64,000 nt of DNA from Blattabacterium cuenoti (GCF_014252355.1 NZ_CP059217.1:124001-188000); one strand, 5' to 3'. Shown: positions 9,381-19,840, numbered from the stretch's first letter. The notes: a model not told the origin generated them from the letters alone. Translations and numbers: made by a program.

Positions 9381-10319
9381 ATGAATCAAAAGGTTCTCTT
9401 TTTTTCTACAAGAAGTGGATTACAATTATCAAAACATATAGCTTATTATTATGGTCAGTTTTTAGGAAAAATAAATTTTTTAGAATTTAGTGACGGAGAA
9501 TATACACTTTCTTTTGAAGAATCAGTTCGTGGGGCTAGAGTTTTTTTAATTGGATCTACTTTTCCTCCAGTAGATAATTTAATGGAATTATTATTAATGT
9601 GTGATGCCGCCAAAAGGGCCTCTGCTCATAATATTACATTAGTAATCCCATATTTTGGATGGGCAAGACAAGATCATAAAGATAGACCTAGAACTCCCAT
9701 TGCTTCTAAATTAGTTGCAAATTTAGTAGTTGCATCAGGTGCAACTAGAGTTATGACTATGGATTTACATGCAGATCAAATTCAAGGATTTTTTGATATA
9801 CCAGTGGATCATTTATATGCTTCTAGAATATTTATTGAATATATAAAAAATTTGAATATGGATCAATTAACTATTGCTTCTCCTGATATGGGGGGAGCAA
9901 AAAGAGCCAGAAGTTATGCTGGGTACTTAAGAACAAATGTAGTTATTTGTTATAAAGAAAGAAAAAAAGCAAATGAAATTGAATTTATGAATTTAATTGG
10001 GGATGTAAAAGGAAAAAATATTATATTAATAGATGATATAGTAGATACTGCTGGAACTCTGACTGAAGCTGCTAATCTTATTCAACAACAAGGGGCAAAA
10101 AGTGTTAGAGCTATCGCAACACATCCTATTTTATCTGGAAATTCATATAATAAAATAAAAAACTCTTATATTAAAGAATTGGTAGTAACGGATACTATTC
10201 CCATAAATAATAACAATCCAATAGATAAAATAAAAGTATTATCTTGTGCTCCGTTATTTGCAGAGGTTATGAAATCTGTACATAATGAAGAATCTATAAG
10301 TAATAAATTTATTATATGA
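9381..10319 (+). CDS. prs: Ribose-phosphate pyrophosphokinase
   Basis: Makes PRPP from ribose 5-phosphate and ATP; PRPP starts purine, pyrimidine and histidine synthesis. The protein has 312 residues, the normal family size. Visible motifs are the N-terminal [11 protein letters not shown], the ATP-binding region [16 protein letters not shown], the divalent-cation site [20 protein letters not shown], and the PRPP loop [17 protein letters not shown] (about residues 213-229). The stop overlaps the rplY start as ATGA, so the two are translationally coupled. It is the natural supplier for the purine cluster 9 kb downstream. Confidence 0.97.
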   Translation: MNQKVLFFSTRSGLQLSKHIAYYYGQFLGKINFLEFSDGEYTLSFEESVRGARVFLIGSTFPPVDNLMELLLMCDAAKRASAHNITLVIPYFGWARQDHKDRPRTPIASKLVANLVVASGATRVMTMDLHADQIQGFFDIPVDHLYASRIFIEYIKNLNMDQLTIASPDMGGAKRARSYAGYLRTNVVICYKERKKANEIEFMNLIGDVKGKNIILIDDIVDTAGTLTEAANLIQQQGAKSVRAIATHPILSGNSYNKIKNSYIKELVVTDTIPINNNNPIDKIKVLSCAPLFAEVMKSVHNEESISNKFII

Positions 10320-10921
10320 AATATATAAATGTATATGGTAAAAAAAGACATATAGGGAAAAAAGCATCACAATTGATTAGAAAATATGGAGATATTCCTT
10401 GCATTTTATATGGAAAAGATATAGATATTCCCATACCATTTTCAATATCTTTAAATTCTATGAACAAATTTATATATCAATCTAATATATATTATATTTT
10501 GCTAGAAATAGAAGGTGAAAAAGAAAAAATCACAGCTGTTAAAAAAGAAATTCAATTTGATCCTGTTAGTGATAACATAATACATGTAGATTTTTTTAAA
10601 ATTAATGAAAATAAACCAATCATTTTAGATATTCCCATTAAATCTGTTGGAAGATCCATTGGAATTGCTAAAGGAGGAGTGTATTATTCATTAATAAGAA
10701 AATTAAAAATAAAAACTTTACCAAAATTTTGTCCAGAATATATAGAATTTGATATTAGTAATTTAGATATTGGAGATAAAATTGTAGTTAAAGATATTTA
10801 TAAAAATAAAAAATATATAATTTTGCATTCTATGAATACACTGATTGCAAAAGTTAAACCAACACGTATAATTGATAATAAAGAAGAAACATTAGAAAAA
10901 AACAAAAAAGAAAGTAAATAA
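10316..10921 (+). CDS. rplY: 50S ribosomal protein L25 (TL5/CTC form)
   Basis: 5S rRNA-binding ribosomal protein of 201 residues. The N-terminal L25 domain (about 1-90) has the family pattern in IPCILYGKD and the KEIQFDPVSDNIIHVDFFKI segment. The C-terminal TL5 beta domain (about 95-180) includes IKSVGRSIGIAKGGVYYSLI. The tail is Lys/Glu rich. The ATG at 10316 overlaps the prs stop by 4 nt, an arrangement conserved in many Bacteroidetes and Firmicutes. Confidence 0.95.
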   Translation: MKYINVYGKKRHIGKKASQLIRKYGDIPCILYGKDIDIPIPFSISLNSMNKFIYQSNIYYILLEIEGEKEKITAVKKEIQFDPVSDNIIHVDFFKINENKPIILDIPIKSVGRSIGIAKGGVYYSLIRKLKIKTLPKFCPEYIEFDISNLDIGDKIVVKDIYKNKKYIILHSMNTLIAKVKPTRIIDNKEETLEKNKKESK

Positions 10922-10962
10922 ATATCAAAAATAATAATAATAATAAAAAGGATTTTAAATTT

Positions 10963-11385
10963 ATGGAACTTGCACTTAAAGAAGCTATGATTGCTTTTAC
11001 TAAAGATGAAGTTCCAATAGGCGCAGTTGTTACTTGTAATGATTTAGTGATTGCTAGAGCACATAATTTAACAGAAACTTTAAATGATATTACAGCACAT
11101 GCAGAATTATTAGTAATTAAGTTAGCATCTAATTTTCTTAAAAAGAAATACATTAAAGAATGTACTATATATGTAACTCTTGAACCATGTATCATGTGCG
11201 CTGGTGCGTTATTTTTTTCACAAATTGGACGAGTAGTTTGTGGAGCAAAAAATGTTAAAAGAGGTTTTTTATCTACTTCTACTGGATTACAACTTCATCC
11301 CAAGACAAAATTTGTATCTGGAATTATGAAAAATGAATGTAGTTGTATTATAAAAAGTTTTTTTTTCTTTAAAAGAACTTATTAA
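10963..11385 (+). CDS. tadA: tRNA-specific adenosine deaminase
   Basis: Converts A34 to inosine in the tRNA-Arg(ACG) wobble position. Zinc ligands and catalytic Glu are present in TAHAELLVI (HAE) and LEPCIMCAGAL (PCxxC), with the family segment EVPIGAVVT before them. From the ATG at 10963 the protein has 140 residues, but this Met aligns to the conserved Met of the family's F-M-ALxEA motif. The frame stays open upstream (KKDFKFM...) to a TAA at 10915-10917, without another ATG, so the true start may be a non-AUG codon such as ATC (10924) or ATA (10918). The mutagenic poly(AAT) stretch just upstream may have moved the start. Confidence 0.93.
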   Translation: MELALKEAMIAFTKDEVPIGAVVTCNDLVIARAHNLTETLNDITAHAELLVIKLASNFLKKKYIKECTIYVTLEPCIMCAGALFFSQIGRVVCGAKNVKRGFLSTSTGLQLHPKTKFVSGIMKNECSCIIKSFFFFKRTY

Positions 11386-11462
11386 TAAAATCTATTAATT
11401 TTACAAATTTTTGACATGGATTAATAAAATAATTTATTTTTTAGTATTCAAATATTTACTTT

Positions 11463-11470
11463 TATTTTTG
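11463..11470 (+). promoter_or_regulatory. Possible Bacteroidetes -7 box upstream of microprotein/aroB
   Basis: TATTTTTG fits TAnnTTTG. It lies 5 nt before the ATG of the 39-codon ORF, so if used, that mRNA would be almost leaderless. Otherwise the site would serve aroB-gyrA. Confidence 0.22.
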
Positions 11471-11475
11471 CTATT

Positions 11476-11595
11476 ATGAGCTATTTATTTAAATTAATTA
11501 ATGCTTTAGGTTGGATCCCAAATATATTATTCATAATAATTGCTATTATTTTTTTAATTTTTTGGTTATACAAAATTTTCTATTTTATTGATTAA
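11476..11595 (+). CDS. Putative 39-residue single-span membrane microprotein
   Basis: A short ORF starting at ATG 11476 and ending at TAA 11593-11595, in what would otherwise be a 234-nt gene-free gap between tadA and aroB. The product starts MSYLFKLINALGWIPNILF and continues as an unbroken hydrophobic stretch (IIIAIIFLIFWLY) ending KIFYFID. The layout is a short amphipathic N-terminus with a Gly-Trp-x-Pro turn, one transmembrane helix and a short tail. I do not recognise a named family. In so compact a genome, an intact ORF with this composition in a conserved-looking gap is a reasonable gene candidate, but AT-rich DNA readily encodes Phe/Ile/Leu runs by chance. Confidence 0.55.
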   Translation: MSYLFKLINALGWIPNILFIIIAIIFLIFWLYKIFYFID

Positions 11596-11619
11596 AATGT
11601 AATGTGAATATAACAAGAT

Positions 11620-12720
11620 ATGATGCATCATAATAATAAAATGATATATTTTAATGAAGATGGATATCATAAATTATATGAATATTTACTGAATAAAAAT
11701 CAACTATATTATTATGGTAAAAATTTATTCATATTAGTAGATGATTTATCTTATAAACATTGTTTTCCTATTTTAAGATCTTATATAAAGTTTTTAGATA
11801 CATCTCATATTATTAAAATATCACCAGGAGAAAAAGAAAAAAATTTAAATACTTGCATTTTCATTTGGAAAAATTTTGAAAAATTTAAAGCTACTAGAAG
11901 TAGTTTATTAATTAATTTAGGAGGAGGTGTTATTACAGATATTGGAGGATTTTCTGCATCTGTCTTTAAGAGAGGAATTAGATTTATTAATATTCCTACA
12001 ACATTATTGGGTATGGTTGATGCATCTATTGGAAATAAAACTGGAATCAATTTTGGATATATTAAAAATGAAATAGGAACTTTTTATCATCCTGAATTAT
12101 TAATAATTGATCCTAATTTTTTAAAAACTCTTTCAAAACATGAAATAATATCAGGACAAGCAGAAATGATCAAACATGGATTAATTTTTGATAGAACTTT
12201 TTGGATAACCTTGAACAAAACATTATTATATGATAATATTATTCCTACACAAAATTTAATTTATCAATCTATTTTAATAAAAAATAAAATAGTTGAAAAA
12301 GACCCTACAGAAATTGGATTGAGAAAAATTTTAAATTTTGGACATACTATAGGACATGCATTAGAAAGTTTTTTTATGGATAATACAAATAGAAAACATT
12401 TATTACATGGAGTAGCAATAGCTATGGGTATGATTTACGAATCATGGATATCATACAAAATAAATGATTTACCTATCGATGATTATCAAGAAATAAAATA
12501 TTATCTGTTAAAAAAATATTCTTTACAAAAGATAATAAATCAACTATCTAATAATGAAATAAATGATATATTATTAATTATGGAACATGATAAAAAAAAT
12601 AAAAATAATAAATTTTTATTTTCATTATTAAAACAAATAGGACATTGTTCTTATGATTGTCCAGTTCCAGTTTCATTAATAAAAGAAAGTTTCTTTCAAG
12701 TTAAAACTAATAATGATTGA
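11620..12720 (+). CDS. aroB: 3-dehydroquinate synthase
   Basis: Second step of the shikimate pathway, cyclising DAHP to 3-dehydroquinate with NAD and zinc. The protein has 366 residues, the normal length. Motifs: LINLGGGVITDIGGFSAS (nucleotide binding, about 100-118), PTTLLGMVDASIGNKTGIN, the zinc-ligand Glu in SGQAEMIKHG, and His ligands in NFGHTIGHALES and LLHGVAIAMGM. Two adjacent ATGs occur at the start (MMHHNNK) and a third at codon 8 (MIYFNED) may be the true start. It lies 44 nt before gyrA and supports aromatic amino acid supply. Confidence 0.95.
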   Translation: MMHHNNKMIYFNEDGYHKLYEYLLNKNQLYYYGKNLFILVDDLSYKHCFPILRSYIKFLDTSHIIKISPGEKEKNLNTCIFIWKNFEKFKATRSSLLINLGGGVITDIGGFSASVFKRGIRFINIPTTLLGMVDASIGNKTGINFGYIKNEIGTFYHPELLIIDPNFLKTLSKHEIISGQAEMIKHGLIFDRTFWITLNKTLLYDNIIPTQNLIYQSILIKNKIVEKDPTEIGLRKILNFGHTIGHALESFFMDNTNRKHLLHGVAIAMGMIYESWISYKINDLPIDDYQEIKYYLLKKYSLQKIINQLSNNEINDILLIMEHDKKNKNNKFLFSLLKQIGHCSYDCPVPVSLIKESFFQVKTNND

Positions 12721-12764
12721 ATAACTACTACTACTTTATTTAAAATATTGTAATTTTCTACCAA

Positions 12765-15230
12765 ATGAAAAAAGAAAACAAATTAATATCTATTAATATT
12801 GAAGATGAAATGAAATCGTCTTACATAGATTATTCTATGTCTGTTATTGTAGCTAGAGCCCTACCAGATGTTAGAGATGGATTAAAACCTGTACATAGAA
12901 GAGTACTTTATGGAATGTATCAATTAGGAATATTTTATAATCAATCTTATAAAAAATCTGCTCGTATTGTTGGAGAAGTATTAGGAAAATATCATCCACA
13001 TGGAGATATTTCTGTTTACGAAACAATGGTTAGAATGGCACAAAAATGGAATCTACGTTATCCTTTGATAGATGGACAAGGAAATTTCGGGTCAATGGAT
13101 TGTGATCCCCCTGCAGCTATGCGTTATACAGAAGTTAGAATGCAACAAATAGCTGAAGAAATGTTATTAGATATCAAAAAAGAAACGGTGAATATGCAAT
13201 TAAATTTTGATGATTCAATAGAAGAACCACAAGTTTTACCTACACGTATTCCTAATTTATTGATAAACGGAACATCAGGAATTGCTGTGGGTATGGCTAC
13301 TAATATGCCTCCTCATAATTTAACAGAAACTATTCAAGCTATTTGTGCATATATAGATAATAGAAATATATCTATAGAAACAATTATAAAATATATTAAA
13401 GCTCCTGATTTTCCAACTGGTGGAGTTATTTATGGATATGATGGAGTAAAAAAATCCTTCTATACTGGAAAAGGACGTATAATATTACGAGCAAAGTTTC
13501 ATTTTGAAGAAATAAATGGCAAAAAATGCATTATAGTAGATGAAATACCTTACCAAGTGAACAAAGCAGAAATGATCAATAGAACTGTAGAATTAATGAA
13601 AGAAGGTAATATGGAAGGTATTTCTCAAATAAGAGATGAATCAGATAGAAATGGATTAAGAATTGTTTATATATTAAAACATAATTATAATCCCAATATA
13701 TTATTAAATAATTTATTTAAACATACATCTTTACAAACTTCTTTTAATGTCAATGCTATAGCATTAGTTAATGGAAAACCAGTACAATTAAATATTAAAG
13801 AAATTATTCAACATTTTGTAGATCATAGAGAAAATGTAATTATTCGTAGAACAAAATATGAATTAGAAAAAATAACTAATAGAGTACATATTTTAAAAGG
13901 GTTTATAATCATATTATCTATAAAAAATAATTTAGATCAAATGATTAAATTAATTCAAAGCGCTAAAGATCAAAATGAAGCTATTATAATATTAATGAAT
14001 AAATTCAATTTATCTAAACATCAATCAAAATCTATTTTAGATATGAAATTACAAAATTTCACTTCATTAGAAATTAATAAAATTAAAATAGAATATGATC
14101 ATTCAGTACAAGAAATAGATAATTTGAAAAAAATTTTGGCAATAGATTATATCAGAATGGATATAATTAAACAAGAGTTAAAAGAAATCACTAAAAAATA
14201 CCACGATCAACGTCGTACCAAAATTAACTATTATGATAAAATAACAAATATAGAAGATTTAATTGAAAATGAACAAGTAGTATTAACTATTTCTCATGCT
14301 GGATATATAAAAAGAACTTCTTTATCAGAATACAAACTTCAAGGAAGAGGTGGTGTTGGAAATATAGGTGCTTTAGTTTCTAAAAAAACAGATTTTTTTA
14401 AACATATTCTTATAGCCACAAATCATCAGTATATTCTTCTTTTTACAGAAAAAGGAAAATGTTTTTGGTTAAGAGTATATGAAGTTCCAGAAGGATCTAA
14501 AGTTTCTAAAGGAAGGGCAATACAAAATATGATTAATTTAGAACAAGACGATAAGGTAAATGCTTATATATTAACTGGTGATTTAAAAAATACAAAATAT
14601 ATTAAAGATTATTATGTAATAATGGTAACTAAAAAAGGTATTGTTAAAAAAACTTCTTTAGAACATTATTCACGTCCTAGGAAATACGGAATTAATGCAA
14701 TTGTAATACGTCCAGGTGATTCTTTATTAGAAGCTATTTTAACTCAGGGTAATAGTCATGTTTTCATTGCAGTAAAAAGTGGTAGAATTATTCGGTTTTC
14801 AGAAAAAAATATTCGTTCTACTGGACGAAATTCTTCTGGTGTAATTGGGATACATTTTAAGCATAATCAAGATTACGTTATTGGAATGATTTGTGTAAAA
14901 AACAATCAAGATAACAAACAAAAAATATGTTTGTTGGTAGTATCTGAAAAAGGATTTGGAAAAAGATCTTATATAACTGAATATCGTACTACTAATCGTG
15001 GAGGAAAAGGAATAAAAACAATTAAGATTACTTCAAAAACAGGATCTTTAATTGCAATAAAAGATGTAACAGATAAAGATAATCTTATGATTATTAAAAA
15101 ATCTGGAGTCATAATCCGGATACCCATTTTGGATATTAGAATAATGGGAAGAAATACTCAAGGTGTAAAATTGATTAATTTAAAAAATCATGATTCTATA
15201 GCGGATGTAGATAAAGTTACTACGACTTAA
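12765..15230 (+). CDS. gyrA: DNA gyrase subunit A
   Basis: Breakage-reunion subunit of gyrase, 821 residues. The quinolone-determining region and active site are clear: [20 protein letters not shown], then [10 protein letters not shown] holding the catalytic Tyr (about residue 124). The N-terminal winged-helix/tower region is followed by a coiled coil (about 370-480), and the C-terminal beta-pinwheel (about 500-815) carries the GyrA box QGRGGVGN needed for DNA wrapping (about 527). The C-terminus lacks the long acidic tail of E. coli GyrA. Convergent with prc, 12 nt apart. Confidence 0.97.
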   Translation: MKKENKLISINIEDEMKSSYIDYSMSVIVARALPDVRDGLKPVHRRVLYGMYQLGIFYNQSYKKSARIVGEVLGKYHPHGDISVYETMVRMAQKWNLRYPLIDGQGNFGSMDCDPPAAMRYTEVRMQQIAEEMLLDIKKETVNMQLNFDDSIEEPQVLPTRIPNLLINGTSGIAVGMATNMPPHNLTETIQAICAYIDNRNISIETIIKYIKAPDFPTGGVIYGYDGVKKSFYTGKGRIILRAKFHFEEINGKKCIIVDEIPYQVNKAEMINRTVELMKEGNMEGISQIRDESDRNGLRIVYILKHNYNPNILLNNLFKHTSLQTSFNVNAIALVNGKPVQLNIKEIIQHFVDHRENVIIRRTKYELEKITNRVHILKGFIIILSIKNNLDQMIKLIQSAKDQNEAIIILMNKFNLSKHQSKSILDMKLQNFTSLEINKIKIEYDHSVQEIDNLKKILAIDYIRMDIIKQELKEITKKYHDQRRTKINYYDKITNIEDLIENEQVVLTISHAGYIKRTSLSEYKLQGRGGVGNIGALVSKKTDFFKHILIATNHQYILLFTEKGKCFWLRVYEVPEGSKVSKGRAIQNMINLEQDDKVNAYILTGDLKNTKYIKDYYVIMVTKKGIVKKTSLEHYSRPRKYGINAIVIRPGDSLLEAILTQGNSHVFIAVKSGRIIRFSEKNIRSTGRNSSGVIGIHFKHNQDYVIGMICVKNNQDNKQKICLLVVSEKGFGKRSYITEYRTTNRGGKGIKTIKITSKTGSLIAIKDVTDKDNLMIIKKSGVIIRIPILDIRIMGRNTQGVKLINLKNHDSIADVDKVTTT

Positions 15231-15242
15231 AATAATTATATA

Positions 15243-17405
15243 TTACTTATGTTTTTTTTTGTTGTGTTGTATTTTATCAATATCTTGAAAAATATGAATA
15301 GATTCTTCTATATAAATATCTTTTAACAATTTTTTACACAATTTTGGTTCTTTTGAATTAATAATTTTGTAATTTACGTTATTATATATGGATGACAAAT
15401 GATAATTTATATAATTATTTAATTTTTGTAAATCGTTATTAATTTTTTCTATTTTTATATTTTCATTATAAAAATCTTTCCAATTTAATGAAATATATTG
15501 TTTGTTTAAAAAATATTGACTATATAAATTTAATAATTTATTATAATGATTGATTATATTAGTATATTTTTTAAAACGTTGCATACTTTTTAATTTAATT
15601 TTTTGAATATTAATTGGATATTTCCAAAAGTTGTGAGAAACTGGAGGAATACAATCCCATTTAATAGTATTATCTTGTTTTTCTTTGTTTATTTCTCTTT
15701 CTATTTCTATCATTTTTAAAGAATGATTAAATGGAATTGGAATAACAATATCTGATTTTACTCCTTTTTTTTGAGGCGAACATCCATTAACTCTATAAAA
15801 TTTATTAATAGTAACTTTTAATGATCCTAGATTTTGTAAACAAAATGATTTTAAAGGGTAAAACATTTGAACAGTTCCTTTACCATATGTTTGTTTACTA
15901 CCCACAATAATTCCTCTTTTATAATCTTTAATAGAAGCTGCAAGAATTTCGGATGCAGAAGCAGAAAATTCATTTGAAATAATTATTAATGGCCCTTTCC
16001 AAAGAATATTTTTTTCATAACTTTTTATAATTCGTGTTTTTCCATTAGAAAATCCTATTTGAACTATCGGAGTTTTTCCTAAAAAGTATCCAGCGATTTT
16101 AACCACATCATCTAACGATCCACCTCCATTATTTCTAATATCAAGAATTAAATGTTTGATTTTTTTTGTTTTTAGATATTTAATAATTTTTTTAATATCT
16201 CTTGCTGAAGTTCTATCATGTTTATTATCAGGATTAAAATAAAATTCCGGTAAATATATTAATCCATATTTTTTTTTATTGTTATCTAATATAATTGCAT
16301 ATTTTGCAAATGTGTCTTCTTTTTTAATAGTATCTCTGGTTAGTATTACTTCCTTCACCAATCCATTTTTCTTTAAAATGGTTAACTTAACTTTTGTATT
16401 TTTTTTACCTTTTATAAGACGAATAGAATTTTCTAATAACATTCCTATAATATTTTTAGATGGTGAATTAAGATTTTTAGATACTCTAATAATTTTATCA
16501 CCAATTTCTATTTTTTTGCTTTTCCAAGCAGGTCCACCATGAATAATATTTACTACAGTTGCGTACCCTTTATCATCTTTCAATTCAGCCCCAATTCCAT
16601 CTAGTGACCCTGATATATTAGAATCAAATTCGTCTTTTTCTTTAGTAGAAAAATAATTTGTATGAGGATCATATAATTTAGTCATTATATTGACATATTT
16701 AGAAAACCAATCTTCTACTGTTTGAATTTTTAATTTTCTGAAATATTCTTGTATATCTTCTTTTACTTTTTTTCTACTCCATTCCTCATTTTTTTGAAAA
16801 ATATTTTTTATATCATTTAGTGAATAATCAATTTTTGGATTAATGGTTTCAAATATTTTAATCATAGCAAGATATTTTAAATATTTTCGCCATTTGTTTT
16901 CTAAATCATTTACATCCTTTGGATAAGAAATTTTTTCATTTTCAAATCTAAATATCTCTTTTTGTTCAAAATTAAAAGGATATTTTAATATTTTAGAGCA
17001 AAATTTATCAATTTTATTGATTTTGTTGTAAAAACATTTTATTGATACATTAAAAAATGTAGGATCTCCATTTTTCCAAAATTCATCTAATTTATCTTTA
17101 TAAAAAGATAAATAGTTTAAATCTTTTTGTATAAAAAATAATTTATTATCATCTAAATTATTTAAATAATTATTATATACTTTGATTGAAAAATTATTAT
17201 CAATCTTAATAGGATTAAAATGTAAGATACTTAATGTTTTGTATATGATTTGTAATATTAAGTGTTGATTGTCCTCTAGTTGTTTTTCTTTTTTATATTT
17301 GTAACAAAAATTTAATAAAATCAAACATGAACATATAATAATTATATATCTAATTTTAAAAAAATTATATTTTTTATGTAAAAATGGAATAAAATTATGT
17401 AACAT
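15243..17405 (-). CDS. prc: C-terminal (tail-specific) processing protease, S41 family
   Basis: Membrane-anchored periplasmic serine protease, 720 residues from the ATG at 17405; the open frame extends 7 codons to a TTG at 17426. A hydrophobic segment near residues 16-35 (YIIIICSCLILLNF) is a signal anchor. A family N-terminal helical domain follows, then a PDZ domain (about 245-340; GSLDGIGAELKDDKGYATVV) and the S41 catalytic domain. The catalytic Ser is in ISNEFSASASEILA and the Lys in VGSKQTYGKGTVQMFYPL, with LILDIRNNGGGSL before them. A lysine-rich C-terminal domain closes the protein. Degradation of misfolded or tagged envelope proteins is the family role. Confidence 0.94.
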   Translation of the reverse strand: MLHNFIPFLHKKYNFFKIRYIIIICSCLILLNFCYKYKKEKQLEDNQHLILQIIYKTLSILHFNPIKIDNNFSIKVYNNYLNNLDDNKLFFIQKDLNYLSFYKDKLDEFWKNGDPTFFNVSIKCFYNKINKIDKFCSKILKYPFNFEQKEIFRFENEKISYPKDVNDLENKWRKYLKYLAMIKIFETINPKIDYSLNDIKNIFQKNEEWSRKKVKEDIQEYFRKLKIQTVEDWFSKYVNIMTKLYDPHTNYFSTKEKDEFDSNISGSLDGIGAELKDDKGYATVVNIIHGGPAWKSKKIEIGDKIIRVSKNLNSPSKNIIGMLLENSIRLIKGKKNTKVKLTILKKNGLVKEVILTRDTIKKEDTFAKYAIILDNNKKKYGLIYLPEFYFNPDNKHDRTSARDIKKIIKYLKTKKIKHLILDIRNNGGGSLDDVVKIAGYFLGKTPIVQIGFSNGKTRIIKSYEKNILWKGPLIIISNEFSASASEILAASIKDYKRGIIVGSKQTYGKGTVQMFYPLKSFCLQNLGSLKVTINKFYRVNGCSPQKKGVKSDIVIPIPFNHSLKMIEIEREINKEKQDNTIKWDCIPPVSHNFWKYPINIQKIKLKSMQRFKKYTNIINHYNKLLNLYSQYFLNKQYISLNWKDFYNENIKIEKINNDLQKLNNYINYHLSSIYNNVNYKIINSKEPKLCKKLLKDIYIEESIHIFQDIDKIQHNKKKHK

Positions 17406-17499
17406 AACAATGTAATCACAATTCAAATGATTTTAATCAACAATTTGTTAAATATAAAGATAACAATAATAATAAAAAATATAATGATTTTATAAAATT

Positions 17500-18477
17500 T
17501 TGAAAAAAAAAATATATAACGTGTCTTGTGTAGAAAAGTCTTTGACTCCAAAAGGATTTAAAGATTTTCTTGGGCAAGAGGATCTTTTATCCAATTTGAA
17601 GATTTTTATTCAAGCTGCTAAGGTAAGAAACGAAGCATTAGACCATATTTTATTTCATGGACCACCAGGGTTAGGAAAAACTACACTTGCTAATATTGTA
17701 GCTAATGAATTGGGAGTAAATATTAAAGAAGTATCTGGAGCTATTTTGGATAAACCTGGAGATTTAGCAGGAGTTCTAATCCACTTAAATTTAAATGATG
17801 TATTATTTATAGATGAAATTCATCGTCTTTCTCCTATAGTAGAGGAATATTTATATTCTGCTATGGAAAATTATAAAATAGATATTATTATAGATTCTGG
17901 ATCTAAAGCAAAATCTGTTCAAATTGATTTATCACCTTTTACGTTAATAGGTGCTACTACAAGAGCTGGATTATTAACAGCTCCTATGCGTTCTCGTTTT
18001 GGAATTAATATACGTATTAATTATTACAAAAAAATATATTTAAAAAATATTATCCATAGAAGTGCCAAAATATTAAATATACCAATTACTGAAAAAGCTT
18101 CTTTTGAAATTGCTGATAGAAGTCGTGGAACACCAAGAATTGCAAATTACTTACTTCGTAGAGTTCGTGATTTTGCACAAATAAAAGGAACTGGAATTAT
18201 TAATAGCAATATTTGTAATTTTAGTCTTAAAGCATTACATGTAGATAAATATGGGTTAGATGAAATGGATAATAAAATTCTTACATATATTATTGATCAT
18301 TTTGAAGGAGGTCCTGTTGGAATCAAAACAATAGCAACTGCTATCAGTGAAAATTCAAATACTATTGAAGAAGTTTATGAACCTTTTTTAATTAAAGAAG
18401 GTTATTTAATAAGAACTCCTAGAGGAAGAATTGCTACAAAATTAGCTTATAGACATTTAAAAAAAACTAGATATTAA
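17500..18477 (+). CDS. ruvB: Holliday junction branch-migration helicase RuvB
   Basis: AAA+ motor of the RuvAB complex, 325 residues. Walker A is HGPPGLGKTTLA (about 54-65), Walker B is VLFIDEIHRLSPIVEEYLYS, sensor 1 is TLIGATTRAGLL, the Arg finger lies in APMRSRFG, and a winged-helix domain covers about 255-325. No ATG lies at the 5' end: candidates are TTG at 17500 and GTG at 17521 (MSCVEKSL). Residues matching the family begin around LTPKGFKDFLGQED, so either start retains the whole AAA+ core. No other ruv gene is adjacent; ruvX at 45.7 kb is unrelated to it in function. Confidence 0.95.
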   Translation: MKKKIYNVSCVEKSLTPKGFKDFLGQEDLLSNLKIFIQAAKVRNEALDHILFHGPPGLGKTTLANIVANELGVNIKEVSGAILDKPGDLAGVLIHLNLNDVLFIDEIHRLSPIVEEYLYSAMENYKIDIIIDSGSKAKSVQIDLSPFTLIGATTRAGLLTAPMRSRFGINIRINYYKKIYLKNIIHRSAKILNIPITEKASFEIADRSRGTPRIANYLLRRVRDFAQIKGTGIINSNICNFSLKALHVDKYGLDEMDNKILTYIIDHFEGGPVGIKTIATAISENSNTIEEVYEPFLIKEGYLIRTPRGRIATKLAYRHLKKTRY

Positions 18478-18481
18478 GTAT

Positions 18482-18489
18482 TATTTTTG
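18482..18489 (+). promoter_or_regulatory. Possible Bacteroidetes -7 promoter box for the purine cluster
   Basis: TATTTTTG matches TAnnTTTG, beginning 5 nt after the ruvB stop and ending 29 nt before the purA ATG. It could start a transcript reading into purA-purB-purL and onward. No -33 TTTG is clear and no PurR-like operator or purine riboswitch is seen. Confidence 0.38.
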
Positions 18490-18518
18490 TTATTATTATA
18501 AATAAAAATAAATTGATT

Positions 18519-19829
18519 ATGCCTTCAAATGTTATTGTTGGACTCCAATGGGGAGACGAGGGAAAAGGAAAAATTACTGATTTATTGTCTGAAAATTCAG
18601 ATTATGTTGTTCGTTATCAAGGAGGTAATAATTCTGGACATTCTATACATATTAAAAATCATCATTTTATACTTCATCTAATACCGTCTGGAGTTATTCA
18701 TCCTTTGATTAAATGTATTATTGGTCCAGGTGTTGTAGTAGATCCTAAATCTTTAATCAAAGAATTAAACAAATTGGAATCAATAGGAATAAATACTTCA
18801 CAAGTGTTTTTAGCAAAAAGAGCACATGTAACTATGCCATATCATTATTTATTAGATCAATATATTGAAGAATATTTAGGGGATAAATCAATTGGAACAA
18901 CTAGACGAGGAATAGGGCCAACATATGAAGATAAAATTGGAAGAATCGGAATTCGTATATTAGATTTTTTTAACTTAAAAACATTTTATAAAAAATTAAA
19001 ACAAGTTCTTCATTATAAAAATCAAATTATTACAAAAATATATAAACGTGATCCTTTATCTTTTAAATTAATTTATGAAGAATATATAGAGTACTATAAA
19101 GTACTTTCTCCTAGAATTATAGATTCTGTTTATGAAATTCATAATGCATTTAAAAAAAGAAAAAAAATTATTTTTGAAGGCGCACAAGCTATGCTTTTAG
19201 ATATTAATTATGGAACATATCCTTATGTCACAACTTCTTCTACATCTACAGGATCGGTATGTTCAGGAGTTGGAATTCCTCCAAATTATTTAAATAATTT
19301 TATAGGTGTAGCAAAAGCTTATTGCACTCGTGTAGGTCATGGGCCTTTTCCTACAGAAATTCAGGATACGAAAATAGCACATGTGTTAAGAAAAGTAGGC
19401 TATGAATATGGATCAACTACTAATAGAGCAAGAAGATGTGGATGGTTAGATTTATTATCTTTAAAATATTCTTGTATGATTAACGGAATTAATGGATTGG
19501 TTATTACTAAATTGGATGTTTTAAGCGAACTGGATATTATTAAAGTAGGAGTAGGATATACAATTAATGGAAAAAAATTAAAAAATTTTCCAGCAGATTT
19601 AGAAAATGTTGAAGAACAAAATATAGAATCTACATATGTAGAGTTTACTGGATGGAATCATAATATTTCGGATATTTCTGATTATGATAATTTACCTACA
19701 AATTGTAAAAAATATATTAACTTTATTGAACAATATTTAAATTTGAATATTTTATTGATTTCTGTTGGAACTGAACGAAATCAAAATATTATTAAAAATA
19801 AATCTTTATTTTTTAAGATTTTTTCATAA
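18519..19829 (+). CDS. purA: Adenylosuccinate synthetase
   Basis: Joins IMP and aspartate (GTP-driven) to make adenylosuccinate, the first step from IMP to AMP. It has 436 residues from the ATG at 18519; a TTG two codons upstream is less likely. The N-terminal GLQWGDEGKGKITDLL loop and NNSGHSI, plus GTTRRGIGPTYEDKIGR, QAMLLDINYGTYPYVT and GSTTNRARRCGWLD, are the classic PurA signatures. It starts the adenine end of the purine cluster; purB follows after 11 nt and catalyses the next step. Confidence 0.97.
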   Translation: MPSNVIVGLQWGDEGKGKITDLLSENSDYVVRYQGGNNSGHSIHIKNHHFILHLIPSGVIHPLIKCIIGPGVVVDPKSLIKELNKLESIGINTSQVFLAKRAHVTMPYHYLLDQYIEEYLGDKSIGTTRRGIGPTYEDKIGRIGIRILDFFNLKTFYKKLKQVLHYKNQIITKIYKRDPLSFKLIYEEYIEYYKVLSPRIIDSVYEIHNAFKKRKKIIFEGAQAMLLDINYGTYPYVTTSSTSTGSVCSGVGIPPNYLNNFIGVAKAYCTRVGHGPFPTEIQDTKIAHVLRKVGYEYGSTTNRARRCGWLDLLSLKYSCMINGINGLVITKLDVLSELDIIKVGVGYTINGKKLKNFPADLENVEEQNIESTYVEFTGWNHNISDISDYDNLPTNCKKYINFIEQYLNLNILLISVGTERNQNIIKNKSLFFKIFS

Positions 19830-19840
19830 AAATTACTTTT

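Noticed and set aside
10854-11195. 113-codon minus-strand open frame
   Set aside because: It overlaps tadA and the end of rplY, has no family resemblance and is hydrophobic only because of AT-rich complement; shadow frame.
16279-16542. 87-codon plus-strand open frame
   Set aside because: Antisense to the prc PDZ region, whose conservation explains the DNA.
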